DNA of 30,405 nt from positions 1 to 30,405 of the forward strand of contig DLAL01000049.1 of the NCBI GenBank assembly GCA_002493945.1. Reading direction: 5' to 3'. The translations under genes and the position numbers were made by a program. The notes under the pieces are model-generated. The model searched no databases, was not told where the DNA came from, and was given only the letters and a program-made list of their open reading frames with translations. This document shows positions 23,331 through 30,405 of this stretch, piece by piece. The first letter of the stretch is position 1. Every line of letters starts with the position of its first letter. Source of the DNA: Porphyromonadaceae bacterium UBA7048 (GTDB lineage: Bacteria; Bacteroidota; Bacteroidia; Bacteroidales; Muribaculaceae).

Positions 23331-24553
23331 TCTTTAGGATTGCACTCCGCTATCTTTTAGCGAAGAAGTCGCACAAGGTGGTCAACGTCATTTCGGGTAT
23401 CTCGATAGCCGGAGTGGCTGTGGCCACCGCTGCCATCGTGGTGGTACTGTCGGTATTCAACGGGTTCTCACAGCTGGCCACGAGCCATCTGTCGATGATT
23501 GACCCTGACGTGAAGGCGGTCCCTGTCGGGGCTAAGGCTTTCGCCGGGGCCGACTCGCTGGCCCGTGTGCTCGAGGCTCTGCCCGAAGTGGCCGTGGCGG
23601 CTCCCGTGCTCCAGGAGCGCGCGCTGCTGGCCGGCGACAATACGCAGATGCCTGTGGTGGTGAAGGGTGTGGACCCTGCGCGCTTCCCCGAGATGGTGGA
23701 TACCGACGAACTGCTCATAGACGGCATATACAGCGATGTCAACGGGCTGCCCGACAGCGTGGCCGGCATACAGCTGGCGGTGTCTGTGGCGGTCAATACG
23801 GGCATGAGGCCGTCGCCTCTGCGCTGCGGCGACCTGTACATGCCCCGGCGCACGGGACGCATCAATCCGGCCAATCCGTCGGCGGCTTACCGCAGCATAC
23901 CGGTGGCGGTGACGGGGGTGTTCCGTGTGGACCAGTCGGAGTACGACAACGAATATGTGCTGGCGCCTCTGCAGCAGGTGCGGCAGCTGCTCGAATATGA
24001 CCGCGGCGAGGCTTCGGCCATCGAAGTGAAAGGGGTCGCAGGGGTTGAACCCGAGGCGCTCGCAAAGGCCGTCAGCAGCGTGACGGGCGAGGGCTTCGAA
24101 GTGCTCGACCGCGTGCGCCAGCAGGCCGACACGTTCCGCATGATAGCCGTGGAGAAGTGGGTGACCTTCCTGATGCTGGTGTTCATACTCATCATAGCGG
24201 CCTTCAACATCGTGTCGACGCTGAGCCTGATGGTGATAGAGAAGCGCGACAACATGGCCACACTGCGCATGCTGGGCAGCACGCGGCGCGACGTGCGGAG
24301 CATCTTCGTGGTCGAAGGGTGGCTCATCACGGCGGCAGGCGGTGTGGCAGGCGTCATAGCAGGAGCCGCGCTCGTGCTCATACAGGAGCACTTCGGACTG
24401 ATCAGACTCAGCGGCGACCCGTCGACGCTCTCCATAGATGTCTATCCTGTGGCACTCCAGTGGGGCGACCTTCTGGCCACAGCCGGTACGGTGGCCGTCA
24501 CAGGGCTTATCGTAGGCGCTGTCTCGACATTCTTCACACGCAAAATATCCTGA
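23327..24553 (+). CDS. FtsX/LolC-E type ABC transporter permease
   Basis: A 408-residue inner-membrane protein. A short cytoplasmic N-terminus (FRIALRYLLAKKSHKVVNVIS) leads into the first membrane segment (SIAGVAVATAAIVVVLSVFNGF), then a large periplasmic domain (about 45-270), and three C-terminal membrane segments with the FtsX-domain loop IEKRDNMATLRMLGSTRRDVRSIF. This is the plan of LolC/LolE, which extract lipoproteins from the inner membrane with the ATPase LolD; the ATPase gene is not in the window. The start is GTG, in a GTGA overlap with rbfA. A role in lipoprotein export is inferred from family likeness. Confidence 0.85.
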   Translation: MIFRIALRYLLAKKSHKVVNVISGISIAGVAVATAAIVVVLSVFNGFSQLATSHLSMIDPDVKAVPVGAKAFAGADSLARVLEALPEVAVAAPVLQERALLAGDNTQMPVVVKGVDPARFPEMVDTDELLIDGIYSDVNGLPDSVAGIQLAVSVAVNTGMRPSPLRCGDLYMPRRTGRINPANPSAAYRSIPVAVTGVFRVDQSEYDNEYVLAPLQQVRQLLEYDRGEASAIEVKGVAGVEPEALAKAVSSVTGEGFEVLDRVRQQADTFRMIAVEKWVTFLMLVFILIIAAFNIVSTLSLMVIEKRDNMATLRMLGSTRRDVRSIFVVEGWLITAAGGVAGVIAGAALVLIQEHFGLIRLSGDPSTLSIDVYPVALQWGDLLATAGTVAVTGLIVGAVSTFFTRKIS

Positions 24554-24560
24554 TACAATC

Positions 24561-25340
24561 ATGCAGAAAGTTATCTTCCATAGTACAATATTCGGACCGG
24601 TCCACTCGCGCCGTCTCGGAACATCCTTAGGTGTCAATCTCCTGCCTGACGACGGGAAGATATGTTCGTTCGACTGTCTTTACTGCGAGGCCGGCTACAA
24701 TGCACAGGGGCACGGCACGACCGGGCTCCCCACGCGCGCTCAGGTGCGCGAACGGCTCGATGCCAAACTCGCCGAGATGAAGCGCTGCGGCGAGCGGCTT
24801 GACGTCATCACGTTCTCGGGCAACGGCGAACCCACGCTCCATCCGGAGTTCGCAGGAGTGATAGACGACACCATCGAACTGCGCGACCGCTACTTCCCCG
24901 AGGTCAAAATCAGCGTGCTGACCAACTCGACGCGCATCGGCGACCCCAACGTAGCGCGTGCGCTGCGCAGGATTGACAACAACATCCTCAAGCTCGACAG
25001 TGCCAATCAGGCCACGGTAGAACTTCTCGACCGTCCGGCGCCGGGCTATAATGTCGGGAAAATCATAGAGCAGCTGGCCGCTTTCGGCGACACGGCCATA
25101 GTCCAGACCATGGTTTGCCGCGGAGAGCACGAGGGCAAGACGGTCGACAATTCGACCGAGAGCGAAATCTGCGGACTCATCGAGGCATACCGCCGCATAG
25201 CTCCGCGACAGATTATGCTCTACTCCATCGACCGCCCGACTCCCGAGACGAGCCTGCGCAAGATTCCGGCCGAGGAGCTCCGTGCCATCGGCAGCCGCAT
25301 AGCCCGGGAGACGGGCATAGACGTGCAGGTGAGCTGCTGA
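24561..25340 (+). CDS. radical SAM protein (CxxxCxxC), function unassigned
   Basis: A 259-residue radical SAM enzyme. The iron-sulfur cluster cysteines are at 35, 39 and 42 (CSFDCLYC), and the SAM-binding glycine-rich motif FSGNGEPTLHP lies near 85-95. NIL-KLDSANQATVELLDRP and MLYSIDRPTPET further support the family. The family is widespread in Bacteroidota, and its reaction is not known to me. It starts 7 bp after the permease stop, so it is in the rbfA operon. No SPASM or other extra cysteine-rich domain is present, only a lone C-terminal Cys. Confidence 0.88.
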   Translation: MQKVIFHSTIFGPVHSRRLGTSLGVNLLPDDGKICSFDCLYCEAGYNAQGHGTTGLPTRAQVRERLDAKLAEMKRCGERLDVITFSGNGEPTLHPEFAGVIDDTIELRDRYFPEVKISVLTNSTRIGDPNVARALRRIDNNILKLDSANQATVELLDRPAPGYNVGKIIEQLAAFGDTAIVQTMVCRGEHEGKTVDNSTESEICGLIEAYRRIAPRQIMLYSIDRPTPETSLRKIPAEELRAIGSRIARETGIDVQVSC

Positions 25341-25384
25341 GGGACTGCGCACGGGGCCTAATTCCACCTATAATAAACGAAAAG

Positions 25385-25422
25385 AGAGCAGGCTGTCTGC
25401 AACGATGCGGACAGCCTGCTCT
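25385..25422. terminator. terminator between radical SAM gene and pnp
   Basis: AGAGCAGGCTGTC (25385-25397) and its exact complement (25410-25422) form a 13-bp stem with a 12-nt loop. The A-rich run just before it gives a U-rich tail on the minus strand, serving pnp; it can end both convergent transcripts. Confidence 0.75.
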
Positions 25423-25443
25423 GTATATGGTCTTGGTCAGTGA

Positions 25444-27699
25444 TTATTCCTTACGGGGACCACGGGGTGCGCGGTCGCCTCGGGGACGGTCGCCGTCGCG
25501 GCGGGGTGCGCGGTCGCCACGGGGGCGGTCGCCGTCACGGCGGGGACGTTCGCCACGGGGTGCACGCTGTGCCTCTACGTAGCCTTCGGGTTTGGGCAGA
25601 AGGGCGCGCATGGAGAGGCGGAACTTGCCGGTCTTCTTGTCAATCTCGATGAGCTTGACCTGAACCTTGTCGCCTTCCTTGAGGCCGCTGGCTTCCATGT
25701 CGTCGAGACGCTCCCATGCGATTTCGCTGATATGGAGCAGGCCGTCGCGGTGAGGCATGAACTCAACGAATGCGCCGAAGTCCATGATGGAGCGTACGGT
25801 GCCTTCGTAGACCTTGCCTTCTTCGGGAAGTTCGACGATGGCGTTGATCATGGCGAGAGCCTTGTCGATGGAGTCCTTGTTGGCAGCAGCCACTTCGATG
25901 TGACCGCCTTCGGCAATCTCGTCGATGGATACGGTGGCACCGCTCTCTTCCTGGATGCCCTGGATGACTTTTCCGCCCGGGCCGATGACAGCGCCGATGA
26001 GCTCTTTGGGGATGAGCATGGTGACGATGCGCGGCACGTGGGGCTTGTAGTCCTCACGGGGAGCCGGAATGGTCTGCTCGATGATGTCGAGGATGTGCAT
26101 ACGTCCGTCGCGGGCCTGGTTGAGGGCCTTCTCGAGGATTTCGTAGCTGAGTCCGTCGCACTTGATGTCCATCTGGGTAGCGGTGATGCCCTGACGTGTA
26201 CCGGTCACCTTGAAGTCCATGTCGCCGAGGTGGTCTTCGTCGCCGAGGATGTCGCTCAGGATGGCGTACTTGGAGCAGTCGGTGTCGGTGATGAGACCCA
26301 TGGCGATACCGCTGACTGGACGCTTCATCTTGACGCCGGCGTCAAGGAGTGCGAGTGTGCCTGCGCAGACAGTGGCCATCGACGAGGAGCCGTTGCTCTC
26401 GAGGATGTCGCTGACGATGCGGCATACGTAGGGGAAATCATCGGGGAACATGCGCTTGAGGGCGCGGTGTGCGAGGTTGCCGTGGCCTACCTCACGACGG
26501 CCAACGCCGCGCTGGGCCTTGGCTTCGCCGGTGGAGAAGGGCGGGAAGTTGTAGTGGAGGAGGAAACGCTCCGAACCCTGGTTGAGCACGTCGTCGAGAA
26601 TCTTCTCATCGAGCTTGGTGCCGAGGGTGGCGGTAGCGAGGGCCTGGGTCTCGCCACGGGTGAAGACAGCCGATCCGTGAGGGCCGGGGAGATAGTCGAT
26701 CTCGCACCAGATAGGACGGATTTCGGTGGTCTTGCGGCCGTCGAGACGGACGCCTTCGTCGAGGATGCAGCGGCGCACAGCCTCACGCTCTACGTCGTGG
26801 TAGTAGCGCTTCACCAGAGGAGTCTTCTCCTCGCGCTCCTCTTCGGGAAGAGATTCGATGTATTCGTTGCAGATGGCGTCGAACGAATCCTGACGCCAGT
26901 GCTTGTCGGCCGAGCCGGCTTTTGCGATGGCATATGCGCGGTCGTAGCACTTCTCGTGCACGTCGGCGCGGAGAGCCTCATCGTTGACTTCGTGGCAGTA
27001 TTCGCGCTTGACGGTGGCACCGGCAGCCTCGGCGAGCTCCATCTGCACCTTGCACTGCACCTTGATGGCTTCGTGGGCGGCACGGAGAGCAGCCAGGAGG
27101 TCGGCTTCCGACACTTCGTTCATCTCGCCCTCGACCATCATGATGTTGTCATAGGTAGCGCCCACCATGAGTTCCATGTCGGCGTTCTTGAGCTGGTCGA
27201 ATGTGGGGTCGATGACGAATTCGCCGTTCACACGTGCGACGCGTACTTCGGAAATAGGACCGTTGAAGGGGATGTCGCTGACGGCGATGGCAGCCGAAGC
27301 AGCGAGACCGGCCAGACAGTCGGGAGCGTCCTCGCCGTCGGCCGAGAAAAGGATGATGTTGACAAATGTGTCAGCGTGGTAATTGTCGGGGAAAAGGGGA
27401 CGGAGGACACGGTCTACCAGACGTGCAGTGAGGATTTCGTAGTCGCTGGCGCGTCCTTCGCGCTTGAGGAAACCGCCGGGGAAACGACCGGCAGCAGAAA
27501 ACTTCTCTTTGTATTCTACCTGAAGTGGCATGAAGTCGACCCCTTCGCCGGCCTCTTTGGCCGAAACGACAGTGGCCAGAAGCACGGTATTGCCCATGCG
27601 CACTTCGACCGCTCCATCGGCTTGCTTGGCTAACTTGCCGGTCTCGATAGTAATCTTACGACCGTCGGGCAGCTCGATGGTTTTTTTAATTATATTCAT
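25444..27699 (-). CDS. pnp: polynucleotide phosphorylase with Arg/Gly-rich tail
   Basis: A 751-residue phosphorolytic 3'-5' exoribonuclease that degrades RNA in the cytoplasm. Two RNase PH-like halves are seen: the first includes KFSAAGRFPGGFLKREGR, and the second has the active-site region GVRLDGRKTTEIRPIWC and MDFKVTGTRQGITATQMDIK. A KH domain (IPKELIGAVIGPGGKVIQ) and an S1 domain (VYEGTVRSIMDFGAFVEF) follow. Beyond the usual end is an extra tail of about 35 residues, rich in Arg, Gly and Asp (RRDGDRPRGDRAP twice), probably disordered and RNA-binding. I start at the ATG at 27699; the upstream in-frame start would lie in the promoter. Confidence 0.96.
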   Translation of the reverse strand: MNIIKKTIELPDGRKITIETGKLAKQADGAVEVRMGNTVLLATVVSAKEAGEGVDFMPLQVEYKEKFSAAGRFPGGFLKREGRASDYEILTARLVDRVLRPLFPDNYHADTFVNIILFSADGEDAPDCLAGLAASAAIAVSDIPFNGPISEVRVARVNGEFVIDPTFDQLKNADMELMVGATYDNIMMVEGEMNEVSEADLLAALRAAHEAIKVQCKVQMELAEAAGATVKREYCHEVNDEALRADVHEKCYDRAYAIAKAGSADKHWRQDSFDAICNEYIESLPEEEREEKTPLVKRYYHDVEREAVRRCILDEGVRLDGRKTTEIRPIWCEIDYLPGPHGSAVFTRGETQALATATLGTKLDEKILDDVLNQGSERFLLHYNFPPFSTGEAKAQRGVGRREVGHGNLAHRALKRMFPDDFPYVCRIVSDILESNGSSSMATVCAGTLALLDAGVKMKRPVSGIAMGLITDTDCSKYAILSDILGDEDHLGDMDFKVTGTRQGITATQMDIKCDGLSYEILEKALNQARDGRMHILDIIEQTIPAPREDYKPHVPRIVTMLIPKELIGAVIGPGGKVIQGIQEESGATVSIDEIAEGGHIEVAAANKDSIDKALAMINAIVELPEEGKVYEGTVRSIMDFGAFVEFMPHRDGLLHISEIAWERLDDMEASGLKEGDKVQVKLIEIDKKTGKFRLSMRALLPKPEGYVEAQRAPRGERPRRDGDRPRGDRAPRRDGDRPRGDRAPRGPRKE
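25463..25540. repeat. 39-bp tandem repeat in the pnp tail
   Basis: Two copies (25463-25501 and 25502-25540) differ at only a few positions and encode the two RRDGDRPRGDRAP units. A third partial unit follows. The phase is a multiple of three, so copy-number change would keep the frame. Confidence 0.85.
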
Positions 27700-27738
27700 A
27701 AAATCGTCAGTTATATTTTTATTCGTCGAATAATCACG

Positions 27739-27770
27739 CAAAGATAACCAAAATTATCCGTACGGACAAA
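27739..27770 (-). promoter_or_regulatory. pnp promoter with a palindrome in the spacer
   Basis: On the minus strand TTTG (27767-27770), a 20-bp spacer and TATCTTTG (27739-27746) fit the consensus well. A second -7-like element, TAATTTTG (27749-27756), lies in the spacer. TCCGTACGGA (27757-27766) is a perfect 10-bp palindrome between the -33 and second element, a possible operator. Confidence 0.65.
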
Positions 27771-27840
27771 TTTTTTTTAGGCGTCATTACCGCGAGGCGC
27801 CAGGGAAGGGCAACATTTAGTGCTTTAAATTGTTAATCGG

Positions 27841-27871
27841 TTGTGGAGATGGTATAAATTGGTTAACTTTG
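27841..27871 (+). promoter_or_regulatory. promoter of the FKBP operon
   Basis: TTG (27841-27843), a 20-bp spacer and TAACTTTG (27864-27871) match the consensus; the first ATG is 20 bp further on. Confidence 0.65.
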
Positions 27872-27891
27872 CGCAAATTTACATACTAAAT

Positions 27892-28515
27892 ATGGACACA
27901 CAGAAATTCGACCGTCTGAGCTACGCGCTCGGACTCAGCATGGGCCACAACTTCCGCAGCTCAGGCATTGAAGAGATAAACGTTCAGGATTTCGCCGACG
28001 GTGTAGCGGCAGTATATAACGGCACAGCCCCAAAACTCAGTTTCGAAGAAGCCAAGCAGACCGTAAACGCATTCTTCATGGAACTCCAGAAAAAGCAGGA
28101 AGAGCAGGCTGCTGCCATGGCACAGGTCAACGCCAAGGCAGGTGAGCAGTTTCTGGCCGAAAACGGCAAACGCGTCGAAGTCAAGACCACACCCTCGGGA
28201 CTCCAGTACGAGGTGCTCAAGGAAGGCGAAGGCGCTCAGCCTACGGCAGCCGACTCCGTGACCGTGCACTACACGGGCAAACTCATCGACGGCACAGTGT
28301 TCGACTCGAGCGTCGAGCGCGGAGAGCCTGCCACATTCGGCGTGACGCAGGTCATCCCCGGATGGGTTGAAGCCCTTCAGCTCATGAAAGCCGGCTCGAA
28401 ATGGCGTCTCTTCATCCCGTCGGCTCTCGCCTACGGTCCTCAGGGCGTCCCCGGCATCGGTCCCAACCAGACTCTGATATTCGACGTCGAACTCATCTCC
28501 GTACAGGGCCGATGA
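27892..28515 (+). CDS. FKBP-type peptidyl-prolyl isomerase, cytoplasmic (FKBP-1)
   Basis: A 207-residue isomerase. Residues about 4-80 are the helical N-terminal domain (SYALGLSMGHNF, DFADGV, a Gln/Lys-rich helix) that dimerises Mip/FklB proteins. Residues about 105-205 are the FKBP domain, with VHYTGKLIDGTVFDSS, VIPGWVEALQLM (the active-site Trp is kept) and a SALAYGPQGVPGIGPNQ loop. No signal peptide is present: the ATG at 27892 leads straight into the helical domain. It opens a three-gene FKBP operon whose next gene overlaps it by the ATGA motif. Confidence 0.93.
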   Translation: MDTQKFDRLSYALGLSMGHNFRSSGIEEINVQDFADGVAAVYNGTAPKLSFEEAKQTVNAFFMELQKKQEEQAAAMAQVNAKAGEQFLAENGKRVEVKTTPSGLQYEVLKEGEGAQPTAADSVTVHYTGKLIDGTVFDSSVERGEPATFGVTQVIPGWVEALQLMKAGSKWRLFIPSALAYGPQGVPGIGPNQTLIFDVELISVQGR

Positions 28516-29195
28516 CCCGTACGGGTGCGCTGACAGCCGCATTGATACTTCTCCTCTCGGCCTCCGCGGCACACGCCGCAGGGGCCAGGAGCGTATCTGC
28601 CGATGCGGAACTCAACCGTCAGGTGGCCGTGTTCATGGCTTCGAATATCAAGCTGTCGATAGACAACGGTCTGAAAGGCATATCGGAGCTGGGACTGCCC
28701 GTCGACACGACGCAAATCCGGCAACTGATATTCCGGGAGCTTGCCAAGCCTTACGACCGCACCGCTCACGACGCCGCGGAGGCGGCCATAGACAGCGTCT
28801 CGACGGCTCTGATAGTGTCGCACAGCGCGGAGATGCTCCGCAAGGCCGCAGAAGCACCCGGAGCACTGAGGCTGCCCGACGGCACGGTGATTGAGACCTT
28901 GTCCGAAGGAACGGGTGCGTCGCCGGCCGCCACAAGCACCGTGTCGATGCGGTACACTGGCTATCTGCCCGACGGCTCGGAGTTCGACACGGTGGCTCCC
29001 GAAGAAGCGCCGTTCACGGCACAGCTCTCTTCGCTGACTCCCGGTCTCGCCTCGGCCATGCCGCATATGAAGGCCGGAGGCCATTACCGCGTGACGCTTC
29101 CTCCCGAGCAGGCTTACGGCTCCGAAGGCATCCCGGGCATCATACCGCCCGACTGCGCCCTCAGCTTCGACCTATATCTCCTCGATGTAAAGTAA
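28512..29195 (+). CDS. FKBP-like protein with signal peptide and altered active site (FKBP-2)
   Basis: A 227-residue protein with a signal peptide ending AAHA (cleavage near residue 22) and no lipobox, so a soluble periplasmic protein. A helical N-terminal part (about 30-130) replaces the usual dimerisation domain. The FKBP domain has MRYTGYLPDGSEFDTV, but where VIPGW is expected it reads LTPGLASAM: Trp of the active-site floor is replaced by Leu and the Val/Ile pair is changed. The usual isomerase activity may be reduced, leaving chaperone or binding activity. The start is the ATG at 28512, sharing ATGA with the preceding stop. A longer frame upstream is a shadow within FKBP-1. Confidence 0.85.
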   Translation: MTRTGALTAALILLLSASAAHAAGARSVSADAELNRQVAVFMASNIKLSIDNGLKGISELGLPVDTTQIRQLIFRELAKPYDRTAHDAAEAAIDSVSTALIVSHSAEMLRKAAEAPGALRLPDGTVIETLSEGTGASPAATSTVSMRYTGYLPDGSEFDTVAPEEAPFTAQLSSLTPGLASAMPHMKAGGHYRVTLPPEQAYGSEGIPGIIPPDCALSFDLYLLDVK

Positions 29196-29229
29196 AAGAA
29201 AGTATACAAACTTAATCAATAACACAAGA

Positions 29230-30114
29230 ATGAAAAAATTACTTTTAGGCGCTTGTGCAGTGCTTGCCATGGCCGCCACAAGCTGCGACAAATGCGGAGG
29301 CGACAGCAGTTGCGCCACAGCCGCCAACGACTCCCTCTCGATGACATATGGCCAGTATGTAGGCACAATGGTGAGCAGCGAATTCGACCGCTACACTCAG
29401 AATGCCGGTCCCGAGGCCCGCAAGAGCTTCATGAAGGGCTTCCAGTATGTAGCCGGCAACGACATGGACAAAGAAGCCCGTATGGGTATGCAGATAGCTC
29501 TGAACGTGATGAACGAGCTCAGCCAGATGAAGGAAGAAGGCATCGAAATCGACCCGAAGATGGTGATGTCCTACTTCAAGAGCACCTTCATGGCCGACTC
29601 AATTGATCCGACCCAGGCCCAGTTCGCCGGAGTCGAATTCCGCACACTTTTCGAAAAAGCACGTCGCGAGGCAGCCGAACGCAAAGAAGCTGAGAAGGCT
29701 CAGGCACCCGACGCTCAGGCCAACGTAAAGGCCGGCAACGACTATGTGGCCAAGCTGAAAGCCGACAACCAGAACGTCCAGAAACTTCCCTCAGGCCTCG
29801 TATATGTCATCGAGACCGAAGGTGAAGGCGACAAGCCCTCGGAGAACGCAACCGTTGTAGTGAACTATACCGGCAAGCACCTCGACGGCACCGTATTCGA
29901 CAGCTCGAAGGACCGCGGTCCCGCTACCTTCAACCTCCAGGGCGTAGTTCCCGGTTTCCGCGAAGGTCTGATGCAGCTCGGCAAGGGCGGTAAGGCTACC
30001 CTCTATATCCCCGGTGCTCTCGGCTACGGCATCAACGGTCAGCCCAATGCAGGCATCGGCCCCAACGAAATGCTTGTCTTCGACGTAGAACTCGTCGACA
30101 TCAACGCTGAATAA
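29230..30114 (+). CDS. FKBP-type peptidyl-prolyl isomerase lipoprotein (FKBP-3)
   Basis: A 294-residue lipoprotein: the signal ends with MAATSC, and more cysteines follow (CDKCGGDSSC). The long helical N-terminal domain (about 35-170) contains a Lys/Glu/Ala-rich helix (RREAAERKEAEKAQ). The FKBP domain covers about 190-294, with VVNYTGKHLDGTVFDSS, VVPGFREGLMQL (Phe in place of the usual Trp, a common natural variant) and an ALGYGINGQPNAGIGPNEM loop. It is 34 bp after FKBP-2. It is likely a membrane-anchored folding helper for exported proteins. A terminator follows. Confidence 0.93.
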   Translation: MKKLLLGACAVLAMAATSCDKCGGDSSCATAANDSLSMTYGQYVGTMVSSEFDRYTQNAGPEARKSFMKGFQYVAGNDMDKEARMGMQIALNVMNELSQMKEEGIEIDPKMVMSYFKSTFMADSIDPTQAQFAGVEFRTLFEKARREAAERKEAEKAQAPDAQANVKAGNDYVAKLKADNQNVQKLPSGLVYVIETEGEGDKPSENATVVVNYTGKHLDGTVFDSSKDRGPATFNLQGVVPGFREGLMQLGKGGKATLYIPGALGYGINGQPNAGIGPNEMLVFDVELVDINAE

Positions 30115-30140
30115 GACGCGATTCCACCCTTTCATATATA

Positions 30141-30167
30141 AAGCCTCTGAGGATACCTCAGGGGCTT
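30141..30167 (+). terminator. terminator of the FKBP operon
   Basis: AAGCCTCTGAGG (30141-30152) pairs with CCTCAGGGGCTT (30156-30167) with one wobble and a 3-nt loop, followed by a T-rich run (TCTTATTT). It is 26 bp after the stop. Confidence 0.85.
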
Positions 30168-30405
30168 TCTTATTTCGCTTTTATCAGCGCGTTATTTATC
30201 CGACCGGAGAACAGGAGGGACAGGAGTTCTTCAGGATACTCGCGTGTTTACAGTCAACAAGGCCACCGCTCCGGATGCCGCTGAATGGTACTCTCCGTCC
30301 CCTCATCTGTACGGAGGTGCTTTGGCTCGTTGAGACGCTATACGCGCCATTTATACACAGTCGATGAGACGCGCATCCGCACACGCAAAAAAAGCCCCGG
30401 AGGCG
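30168..30405. other. right-edge noncoding stretch with half of a terminator
   Basis: I recognise no gene here. On the minus strand a short frame near 30180-30240 reads YPEELLSLLFSGRINNALIK and stops, with a stop codon just upstream, so it may be a relic of a C-terminus. The last bases are seven A's (30387-30393) and GCCCCGGAGGCG (30394-30405). Together they look like the outer half of a terminator stem of a gene to the right on the minus strand, or of a bidirectional one. Confidence 0.4.

Noticed and set aside
25732..27633. Open plus-strand frame of 633 codons opposite pnp
   Set aside because: No domain, and pnp is unmistakable on the other strand.
30196..30384. 62-codon minus-strand frame near the right edge
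   Set aside because: No promoter, no motif, and Ser/Cys-rich; looks like chance.
1..30405. CRISPR arrays, tRNA, rRNA, insertion sequences, prophage
   Set aside because: No regularly spaced repeats, no cloverleaf or rRNA-like stretch, no transposase or integrase motif was found on reading.

Overview
The window looks like a stretch of chromosome from a G+C-rich member of the Bacteroidales (phylum Bacteroidota). A Muribaculaceae-like gut bacterium is my best guess, but Rikenellaceae cannot be excluded from sequence alone. The evidence is the Bacteroidota promoter signature (a TAnnTTTG -7 element, in several cases with a TTTG/TTG -33 element 19-20 bp upstream) before most operons, a PorW/SprE-type type IX secretion lipoprotein, a DAHP synthase fused to a C-terminal chorismate mutase, a YfhO membrane protein, and many lipoproteins of Bacteroidota style. 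Most of it is core genome. There is no rRNA, tRNA, CRISPR array or complete mobile element that I can support.

Left part, all on the minus strand (1-11712): a three-gene stress/envelope operon runs rel (ppGpp synthetase/hydrolase), then a 7TM-HD phosphodiesterase of the PgpH type (probably c-di-AMP), then porW/sprE, which runs off the left edge. Upstream lie a YfhO-family polytopic membrane protein whose end overlaps a short, degenerate 'HSPF' methyltransferase-like gene, and before them the DAHP synthase/chorismate mutase fusion that opens the shikimate pathway.

Middle part, plus strand (11847-19488): a secreted GH20 beta-hexosaminidase lipoprotein; a small, A+T-rich orphan MNT nucleotidyltransferase antitoxin with a 25-codon stump of its HEPN toxin and a perfect 16-bp palindrome at its promoter; cytidine deaminase, tyrosyl-tRNA synthetase and a DUF2007-like protein as one run; recA with a long acidic tail; and an acyltransferase-3 membrane protein.

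Accessory island (19592-22792, minus strand): a secreted endonuclease/exonuclease/phosphatase-fold hydrolase and, upstream, an operon of four paralogous small lipoproteins of no family I recognise. They alternate as two subtypes (D-type, C-type, D-type, C-type), and the last copy is cut off at a 14-bp palindrome. This is the most novel-looking part of the window.

Right part: rbfA, a LolC/E-type permease and a radical SAM protein form a tight plus-strand operon that converges on pnp (minus; arginine/glycine-rich tail encoded by a 39-bp tandem repeat). Divergent from pnp is an operon of three FKBP-type prolyl isomerases predicted to act in three places: cytoplasm, periplasm and membrane-anchored. 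The window ends in about 240 bases of noncoding sequence and what looks like half of a terminator.
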